The notes under the pieces were generated by a model, which was not told where the DNA came from, made no database searches, and saw only the letters and a list, made by a program, of their open reading frames with translations. A DNA stretch of 64,000 nucleotides from Halovivax asiaticus JCM 14624 (GTDB lineage Archaea > Halobacteriota > Halobacteria > Halobacteriales > Natrialbaceae): assembly GCF_000337515.1 (NCBI RefSeq), contig NZ_AOIQ01000021.1, positions 241,834-305,833 on the forward strand. Direction: 5' to 3'. A program made the position numbers and the translations under genes. Below, one piece after another: positions 58,796 through 64,000 of this stretch; the stretch's first letter is position 1; each line of letters opens with the position of its first letter.

Positions 58796-59181
58796 GCCGC
58801 ACCGAAGGCCTCGGTCGCTACGGCGTCCGCCCGCCGACGATCGTCCGCGAGCCGGCTACCGACTCGCAGGGCATCCCGATCTGCCCCGAGTGCGGCCATC
58901 CCGTCCCGCAGACCAAGCAGAGCCATCAGGTCCACCAGCCCGACGTCGTCGATCGCGACCTTCGCGAGCGCCTCGAGGGTGCGCTCGTCGTCTTCGGCTG
59001 GCGGTGTGACCAGCACGCCTACGAGATCGTGATCCCCGCGCGGTGTGACGCCGACGCCACTCACATGGTTGAGGGCTGGACTGGCGTCGGACTCGAGTTT
59101 GCCGACGGGCACGCGCGATACGTTGCTGTCCCGAAGAAGACGCTGCTCGACGTCGCCGCGGAGACGGGGGTGGGGCCATGA
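58792..59181 (+). CDS. Element gene 8: Cys-pair protein of unknown function
   Basis: 129 residues. One ribbon half CPECG near residue 31 with a lone distant Cys pair (RCD...ARCD), and a beta-rich C-terminal part (ALVVFGWRCDQHAYEIVIPARC). It may form one zinc site. Sequence context gives no function. Confidence 0.6.
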   Translation: MSRTEGLGRYGVRPPTIVREPATDSQGIPICPECGHPVPQTKQSHQVHQPDVVDRDLRERLEGALVVFGWRCDQHAYEIVIPARCDADATHMVEGWTGVGLEFADGHARYVAVPKKTLLDVAAETGVGP

Positions 59182-59426
59182 CGGTCGCGAGTCGACCGAA
59201 GGGCCGGCCACGGTTCCCATCTGATGAGACCGAGCCAGACAGGTGTGAACTCTGTAAGAAGGCTCTCACAGACTTCTACTACGCCAACGGCGTGTCTGTG
59301 TGCGCGATCTGTTACGGGTTCAAAATGGGGTACTACGGAGTGCGCCCAGCAGATCACCCCCGGATCGGCCCCGATGTCGAAGCTGTCGAGCAGCACCTTC
59401 GTACGAACGGAGGTGAGTCGCCGTGA
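59178..59426 (+). CDS. Element gene 9: small zinc-finger protein
   Basis: 82 residues with DRCELCKKAL and VCAICYGF, a four-Cys finger, then an acidic C-terminus. The last of the genes that start with ATG. 4-base overlap with gene 10. Confidence 0.65.
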   Translation: MTVASRPKGRPRFPSDETEPDRCELCKKALTDFYYANGVSVCAICYGFKMGYYGVRPADHPRIGPDVEAVEQHLRTNGGESP

Positions 59427-59920
59427 AATTCGATTGCTGTGCGTTCTGCGAGTACCGACACAGCCCGCAAAACACGTACAGGCGGGACGGATGGGACTAC
59501 CCTCACGGCGACGAGGAAGACGTCGCTGAACCCGTTACGGAACGGATGGCGGTCCTACCTGACGGGATCTGTCTTCGCCTCACTCCTCCGTGTCAGCCGA
59601 CCGTCGACGAGATACTCGAACCAGGGGCGCTGATCACGACCAGCTACAGCCCTGACCGCATTCAGAAGGTCTTCCACGTGCGTGAGCGGCCGGTATACGG
59701 AGTTCCGACTTACTCGATCGCGATCGGCGATCCCGATACGCCAGCTGGTCGCGACGGCTACCCGAAGCGCTACAGAGGCCGCAACATCAAGGAACTCGTC
59801 TATCAGGACGGTGCGATTCGGAAGCTGTTCTGGAACAACGACGACGAGATCAAGGTCGTCGGCTACGATGGAATCGAGGCCGACTACCAGGCGACGATCT
59901 CCGCGGGGTGGTCTGCGTGA
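59423..59920 (+). CDS. Element gene 10: 165-residue protein with N-terminal Cys cluster
   Basis: Starts GTG at 59423. MKFDCCAFCEYRHSPQ gives three Cys within seven residues; later the chain is beta-rich (SPDRIQKVFHVRERPVYGVPTYSIAIGD). No family recognised. The first gene of the set with a GTG start; the remaining five also use GTG. Confidence 0.6.
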   Translation: MKFDCCAFCEYRHSPQNTYRRDGWDYPHGDEEDVAEPVTERMAVLPDGICLRLTPPCQPTVDEILEPGALITTSYSPDRIQKVFHVRERPVYGVPTYSIAIGDPDTPAGRDGYPKRYRGRNIKELVYQDGAIRKLFWNNDDEIKVVGYDGIEADYQATISAGWSA

Positions 59921-60219
59921 CGGGACTCGGTAGTCCGGACGCCAGCACGCTGACGCGCCGGCGTCGGGAGAAGCGGACGGACTTCGTGATCGAACTCTCG
60001 TTCGGCGAGCCGCTGGTAAGCTATTCGTGCCCGGGTTGCGGGACCGAAGCCCTGGCGACGCTGCTCGTCCCGACGGATGAGCCCACGTTCGGCAACTGCT
60101 CGAACTGGGACTGCGATGCGTTCCTGAAGTTTATCCACGACGGTGGCGACTCGAACGGATCGGCCGGGCACAACCGCCCGCTCGGTGCGTTCGCTACTGA
60201 CGGAGGTCGATCGGCGTGA
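59917..60219 (+). CDS. Element gene 11: zinc-binding protein
   Basis: 100 residues from GTG 59917. A mid-protein ribbon YSCPGCGTEALATLLVP plus FGNCSNWDCDAF provides four Cys. A basic N-terminal stretch (TRRRREKR) could contact nucleic acid. Overlaps neighbours by four bases on both sides. Confidence 0.6.
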   Translation: MTGLGSPDASTLTRRRREKRTDFVIELSFGEPLVSYSCPGCGTEALATLLVPTDEPTFGNCSNWDCDAFLKFIHDGGDSNGSAGHNRPLGAFATDGGRSA

Positions 60220-60413
60220 GTCGAATCGACCGCGACATGGCAGAGAAGGAGCGCGGGCTCCTCGAGCAGGACTACGCGACCCCGTGTCCGAACTGTGGCG
60301 GAGTTGTCTTCGAGTGGTCTGACTCCGATACCTGCTCTGACTGCGAAGACGCCAACGGCGAGACCACGGAACAGGCTACGCTCACGGCCGACGGGGTGAG
60401 TTCGCGTGACTGA
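60216..60413 (+). CDS. Element gene 12: 65-residue zinc ribbon
   Basis: GTG start. CPNCGGVVFEWSDSDTCSDC makes one complete zinc ribbon with little else around it. Overlaps gene 13 by eight bases. Confidence 0.65.
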   Translation: MSRIDRDMAEKERGLLEQDYATPCPNCGGVVFEWSDSDTCSDCEDANGETTEQATLTADGVSSRD

Positions 60414-60597
60414 CTCGACACCGGTCTGGCTCGGTAAAGCGTTCGCTCACGCCACCTTCGCGGTCATTCCGATGTACACGGCCCTGGTGATGGTTGCTGT
60501 TGTCGATCCAGCGCCAGTCTACTGGTTCCTCGTGGGAGCCGTCGCGGTCCAGGCCATCGACGCAGCCGACGACATAGCTCACGAGGTGATTTGGTGA
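60406..60597 (+). CDS. Element gene 13: small membrane protein
   Basis: 63 residues from GTG 60406. Two hydrophobic helices (AFAHATFAVIPMYTALVMVAVV and YWFLVGAVAVQAIDA). Ends DDIAHEVIW, overlapping gene 14 by four bases. Confidence 0.6.
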   Translation: MTDSTPVWLGKAFAHATFAVIPMYTALVMVAVVDPAPVYWFLVGAVAVQAIDAADDIAHEVIW

Positions 60598-60713
60598 GCC
60601 GCGTGATCGAACCCGCCGAGTGCGAGCGTTGTGGCGCTCGCGTCGACGGGCTTCGACAGGTCTGCACTGACTGCGTGCAAGAGGTGCGCCGGGCTCGAGG
60701 TGGTCCGCTGTGA
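60594..60713 (+). CDS. Element gene 14: 39-residue zinc microprotein
   Basis: GTG start at 60594. CERCGARVDGLRQVCTDC is a compact four-Cys zinc unit; almost nothing else is present. Its placement between overlapping neighbours (GTGA at both ends) supports it as real. Confidence 0.65.
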   Translation: MSRVIEPAECERCGARVDGLRQVCTDCVQEVRRARGGPL

Positions 60714-62371
60714 GTTCGGAGGCCTCAGCACCCGGTAACGTCGACGACGTCACCGGGACCGAGCGCGATCAATTCCCAGAGCCTCGTGCCCACGGCGCCG
60801 CCGTCATGAACCACTTTTCGGACCTGGAGGGAAAGCTCTCCGATCCGTCTCACGAGCGCGGAACGCTCTACGACCAGGCGCTCGCGTACTGGCGTGAGCA
60901 TATCGGCGATCCCGAGAACCAGCCGTACCTCGCGGTCGAAGACTTCGACGCTGGGTGGCTGGGATCTGACCGCCAGCACGCGATCGTCGCGAAAAGCTCC
61001 GGCTGGAAAGCCGGCTACGGCCACGGTGACGACTATACGCAGTACTACGAGCAGCATCTCATGCTCCGCGAGGTCCGCGAGGACGAGAACGGCGAGCTGG
61101 AGTTGACCGAACCGGCGCTCTCGGCGAACGTCAACATCCAGCCGCAGTTCCGGGACATGGTCTATAAGAGCGGTGACGCCCTCGAGTGTCCCTACGGTGA
61201 CGGCACGCGCGTCGTCTGCCAGACCACCTGGGCGGAGGATCCCTACGAGATCGAGCGCCGGATGTACGACATCCTTCGGGCTGTCTACGGTCCTGATGTG
61301 ATCGATCTCGACGATCGCGTTCACGACGCGCGGCGAGCTGCGAAAGCCGAGGCGCACATCCGGTTCCGGATCGGGAAGAAGGCCGCCGCGATCGAGACGA
61401 TCGAGCAGTCCAAGCAACTCGTCGCCTGGGGCGGCGAGGCCGAGATCGACGCCTACCAGAAGCGGATCCAGGAGGGCTGGCTCGAAGCCCGCGTCAGTAA
61501 CGATCGCTGGCACCTGCTCGGTTTCGATCACCAGCCGTTCGATACCGAGGTGAAACTGTATCAGGCCGCCGCCTGGTTCAAGAAGCCGAAGACCAGCCCG
61601 TACCACCATCCGAAGCTCGAGGCCAGCTTCGACGGCGTCAACGAGGGGAAGCTCCCGCACATCGAGCAGTGGGACGAGATCATGGACTACCTGCGGAACA
61701 TCGTCGCGACGCACGCACGATGGGCCGGGATTGAGCGCTCCGATCTCGTCGCCGACGACTTCTTCGACGGGCCACACTGCGCGCCCTACGAGTTCGAGAA
61801 GCCGACCGGTCGACGTCGGATGCTCCGGCGACGGTACGAGGACCTGGCGACCGACATCTACCGCGAGGCGCTGAAAGAGTCGACGACGTCCGTCTACGAC
61901 ATCCTGCGCGTGATCGCCGAGCACGACGGTGCGACGTACGACGAGCTCGAAGAACGCACGGGACTGGCGCGATCGACGATCCGCTACCACGTCGCCCGGC
62001 TCGCCGAGAGCGGTGTCGTGAAGCGGCTGTCGAACCCCGTGCTCGTCGTCTTCGTCTCCCAGGTCGTCCTCGAGCGGGCTCGCGAGATTCTTCGCGAGGT
62101 CCGGCCCGAAGACATGGCCGACGACATGGACGCGCGGGCCGAAGAACGCCGTGAGCGGCGCGAGGAGCGTTCGGAGACAGACAGCGACCAAGAGGACTCA
62201 GTCGACGAAACGGCGAGCGACGCGGCCAGCGATCCGGACGAGATCGGCTTCCGCTACCTGAGCGAACTTGCCGCCTCGATCCACGACGTCGCCCACCGCG
62301 TCGATCGCGACGAGCTTGACGATCGCGACGTTCGGGTTCGCGCTGACGAACTCCCACCGCCACTCCGGTAA
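60710..62371 (+). CDS. Element gene 15: winged-helix protein of 553 residues
   Basis: Residues 1-390 form an unrecognised, mostly helical and Trp/Tyr-rich domain. Residues 395-445 (SVYDILRVIAEHDGATYDELEERTGLARSTIRYHVARLAESGVVKRL) are a clear winged helix-turn-helix, followed by a charged coiled-coil tail. It is by far the largest gene of the run and the last, so it could be a regulator or a replication initiator. Neither can be shown from sequence. GTG start, 4-base overlap with gene 14. Confidence 0.75.
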   Translation: MSSEASAPGNVDDVTGTERDQFPEPRAHGAAVMNHFSDLEGKLSDPSHERGTLYDQALAYWREHIGDPENQPYLAVEDFDAGWLGSDRQHAIVAKSSGWKAGYGHGDDYTQYYEQHLMLREVREDENGELELTEPALSANVNIQPQFRDMVYKSGDALECPYGDGTRVVCQTTWAEDPYEIERRMYDILRAVYGPDVIDLDDRVHDARRAAKAEAHIRFRIGKKAAAIETIEQSKQLVAWGGEAEIDAYQKRIQEGWLEARVSNDRWHLLGFDHQPFDTEVKLYQAAAWFKKPKTSPYHHPKLEASFDGVNEGKLPHIEQWDEIMDYLRNIVATHARWAGIERSDLVADDFFDGPHCAPYEFEKPTGRRRMLRRRYEDLATDIYREALKESTTSVYDILRVIAEHDGATYDELEERTGLARSTIRYHVARLAESGVVKRLSNPVLVVFVSQVVLERAREILREVRPEDMADDMDARAEERRERREERSETDSDQEDSVDETASDAASDPDEIGFRYLSELAASIHDVAHRVDRDELDDRDVRVRADELPPPLR

Positions 62372-62953
62372 ACTCGCGGTACGTGTTCGCCCGGTCGATA
62401 GCGGTAGCTGTGTGCGGTTTGACTTTTTTGCATTGTGACCCTACAACGGTTCTACCTATTCAACTCGATAGGTCTGGGTTCTGATGGTAGTTTCACTTTC
62501 ACCAGCCTGTTAACGGGTGCGTACCAGCCAGTTTGGGGCCAGTTTCTCGAGATCGACGTCAGTAGAGAACGCCTACGAGCGGATTTCTTCCCGTCGATTT
62601 CGGCCGCCTCAGCGGTTTCGGTGGCCACCGCGGTTGTCAGGTCCCCCTACGGTAGGTGCCCCTAAGGGGGCGGGGTAATCTTGCGGCGCGCAGAACGCGC
62701 GCCGCGCTGGTGGTTGGCCGGGAAGGCTGTAGACAGGCGGCTCACCAGGGTGAGGGTAGCAGAACGACAGGGTGGTACCTTGATAACCGAGATTGTCGGA
62801 TGGCCTTAGGAGGGGTTCAGAAACTCTTCAGCATACTTAAAGCAGACTCAATAAAACCGCAAGGGCTGCCCAGCCCGCATCTGCAGATGATAAAGTCGAA
62901 ACCACCTCTACGGCGGTACCTTTTCGTATATGTAGTCCCGTTTGGATTTCATT
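62372..62953. other. Non-coding stretch with hairpins and a T tract
   Basis: About 580 bases without a credible gene. A T6 tract at 62424-62429 follows the polycistron and is a likely transcription end. Further on, CCCC/GGGG (62659-62669) and GCGGCGCG/CGCGCCGC (62683-62705, loop of seven) form GC-rich hairpins, and ACCTAT/ATAGGT lies at 62454-62473. A TATA-like CGTATATGT (62925-62933) is at leaderless distance from the next ATG. Confidence 0.45.
62424..62429 (+). terminator. T6 tract after the overlapping polycistron
   Basis: GACTTTTTTGC, 53 bases after the stop of gene 15. Archaeal termination needs little more than such a U run. No stem is required. Confidence 0.45.
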
Positions 62954-63574
62954 ATGGCAGATAATGGTGACCAAATTTTCGATCATCAGGTTCAGAAGGA
63001 GCAGGAGGAATTGAACGAATTATTCGGTGAAGGGACCCTCCTACAGTTGCGGAAAGACTGTTGCGACATCTACGAGCGATTTATGGACAACTCGGACGCT
63101 ACGCCAGAGGACAAGCTACAGTGGACAATCGTCGGTAAGTACGGTCTCGACGAGACCCGTAATCGATATCTCTCGATTGACCGCAGCCTGAACATGATTA
63201 ATTTCATCAACCTCTTCGCATCTGCTGTTCTCGTAGGAATTCTTGTGCAGGTCTTCCAATGGATCGGCGTCCCAGCAATGTCAGAATATGTGATTTCGGT
63301 GATTGTTGGTTTGTTATTCTATTCACTTGACGCTGGTCTACTGATAGCCAAAGCCCTCGTCACCGAGGTCGCATATCCGAAAGATGATTTTTCTCCTCGA
63401 TTACCGCCTGAGAAGCTGTATTTTATGGCTGCATGGAACAAGGCAGTAATTCAATCGACTACGACCTTACTGGGCCTCGTCATCTATGGCCTTATTTCAT
63501 CACCTGGCTCGAAGAGCTACGAGATCGGACTGGACCTTGTTGAATGGTGGGTCAAACGTCGGTATGGGCCCTGA
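62954..63574 (+). CDS. Membrane protein of the element, low GC
   Basis: 206 residues. A soluble N-terminal 85 residues (acidic, QVQKEQEELNELFGEG) is followed by three hydrophobic helices (FINLFASAVLVGILVQVF, VISVIVGLLFYSLDAGLLIA, TTLLGLVIYGLI). Codon use is clearly less GC-rich than its neighbours, indicating a different origin. ATG 62954 has a TATA-like box about 22 bases before it. No family recognised. Confidence 0.7.
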   Translation: MADNGDQIFDHQVQKEQEELNELFGEGTLLQLRKDCCDIYERFMDNSDATPEDKLQWTIVGKYGLDETRNRYLSIDRSLNMINFINLFASAVLVGILVQVFQWIGVPAMSEYVISVIVGLLFYSLDAGLLIAKALVTEVAYPKDDFSPRLPPEKLYFMAAWNKAVIQSTTTLLGLVIYGLISSPGSKSYEIGLDLVEWWVKRRYGP

Positions 63575-63595
63575 GTGGGCGCAGGTTTTTACGCG

Positions 63596-64000
63596 ATGAC
63601 GCGGCCAGAGACCCCGATGCACAGACATCCACAGGACGACCTAATCATCGCTGAGGCGCTTACCTGGATGGCTCGCCAGTACTCCGAAGGCTCGGAAATG
63701 TGGCATCACTGCTGGGCGATGGTTGACGAGATCGCCCACGAACATGGGCTGACGCTCGTCGAGGCGATCGAGCAGCGCGAGCCGCTGGAAGACCCGCAGT
63801 ATCGGAAACTCGGAAACGGCCCTGAAACAGATACATCGGTGCCGTCCTCAGGTGTCCCCATGAATGACCGACAACTGAAACAGCAACGGAAGCGGCGGGT
63901 CATTCGCTTCGAGGTTGGCAAGCGATTGCTCGAGCTCCGCGGCGGCGACGTCGAAGCGATGGCCGATGCGATCGCGACTCGGACCTTCGATGGTCGCGTC
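63596..64000 (+). CDS. Unidentified element gene, cut by the window end
   Basis: From ATG 63596 the frame stays open to base 64000, at least 135 residues: MTRPETPMHRHPQDDLIIAE, then a helical His/Trp-rich part (MWHHCWAMVDEIAHEHG) and a basic helix (KQQRKRRVIRFEVGKRLLELRGG). The C-terminus is outside. No function assigned. A T-rich GGTTTTTACG precedes the start. Confidence 0.6.
   Translation, partial: MTRPETPMHRHPQDDLIIAEALTWMARQYSEGSEMWHHCWAMVDEIAHEHGLTLVEAIEQREPLEDPQYRKLGNGPETDTSVPSSGVPMNDRQLKQQRKRRVIRFEVGKRLLELRGGDVEAMADAIATRTFDGRV

Larger units (their letters stand above)
56381..64000 (+). mobile_element. Putative integrated provirus or integrative element, left part
   Basis: Right after tRNA-Pro the content switches from housekeeping genes to a dense run of small uncharacterised + strand genes, many with zinc Cys pairs, joined by 4- or 8-base overlaps, plus a winged-helix protein, a structured non-coding stretch and a lower-GC membrane gene. 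This is the pattern of haloarchaeal proviruses and related elements integrated at tRNA genes. No integrase, capsid or right attachment site lies in the window, so virus versus integrative plasmid cannot be decided. The boundary at 56381 is inferred. Confidence 0.6.

Noticed and set aside
62656-62964. 102-codon frame across the hairpin-rich stretch.
   Set aside because: Basic and Arg/Gly-rich at first, with no motif; it overlaps the promoter and start of the real gene at 62954.

Overview
The window is about 64 kb of high-GC archaeal DNA from a member of the class Halobacteria (haloarchaea). The evidence is: very acidic proteins, an intron-bearing elongator tRNA-Met, the split trpDFEG operon, ribosomal protein S8e, methenyltetrahydromethanopterin cyclohydrolase, an archaeal Cmk/DUF106/Cbf5 cluster, HalX and Tat-lipoprotein signatures, and leaderless genes with a TATA-like box about 25 bases before the ATG. 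I cannot name the genus from the sequence alone. No rRNA and no CRISPR array are present.

Layout. 1-842: a small frame-disrupted gene at the edge and a universal stress protein (USP). 842-1340: a gene-poor stretch with tRNA-Val(GAC) and a copy of its 3' end. 1.5-5.6 kb: trpD-trpF-trpE-trpG with a palindromic candidate operator over its start region. 5.7-14 kb: an amidohydrolase, B12-dependent ribonucleotide reductase with a coupled mini-ORF, a small zinc protein, a HalX response regulator and several conserved haloarchaeal proteins, ending in the intron-containing tRNA-Met. 14.5-17.6 kb: a SoxB-like metallophosphatase divergent from a TauE/SafE-type exporter. 17.9-25.3 kb: phosphate uptake (pstSCAB, phoU and a second PhoU fused to an AbrB-type DNA-binding domain) with an alcohol/formaldehyde-type dehydrogenase lying between pst and phoU. 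25.3-28.1 kb: housekeeping and hypothetical genes.

28.2-44.2 kb is an ion and stress island: TrkH-TrkA, a second divergent TrkH, a USP, an APC permease fused to USP domains, a KhtT/KhtU-like K+/H+ antiporter pair, a Tat lipoprotein, a NhaP-type antiporter, a channel-like protein and a large catalase. It is followed by an unusual secreted, sequon-saturated repeat protein (44.4-45.8 kb), another USP with a perfect (CT)15 tract upstream, an HtpX protease, an ASRT-like (sensory rhodopsin transducer family) protein, PyrF, a GTPBP1-like GTPase, Mch, a YidC-like DUF106 protein, Cmk and Cbf5.

From tRNA-Pro(GGG) at 56310-56380 to the right edge the character changes: no housekeeping genes, all genes on the + strand, and fifteen consecutive small genes (56490-62371) every one of which overlaps the next by 4 or 8 bases. 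Ten of the fifteen carry Cys pairs of zinc-ribbon type, four have membrane segments, one has a J-domain, and the last is a 553-residue winged-helix protein. A structured noncoding stretch and a lower-GC membrane gene follow. This is best read as the left part of an integrated provirus or integrative element at tRNA-Pro; its integrase and right end lie outside the window. It is the strongest candidate here for an undescribed system. The sequon-repeat protein and the recurrent short leader ORFs coupled to larger genes (nrdJ, the APC-USP permease, the KhtU-like antiporter) are the next most interesting observations.
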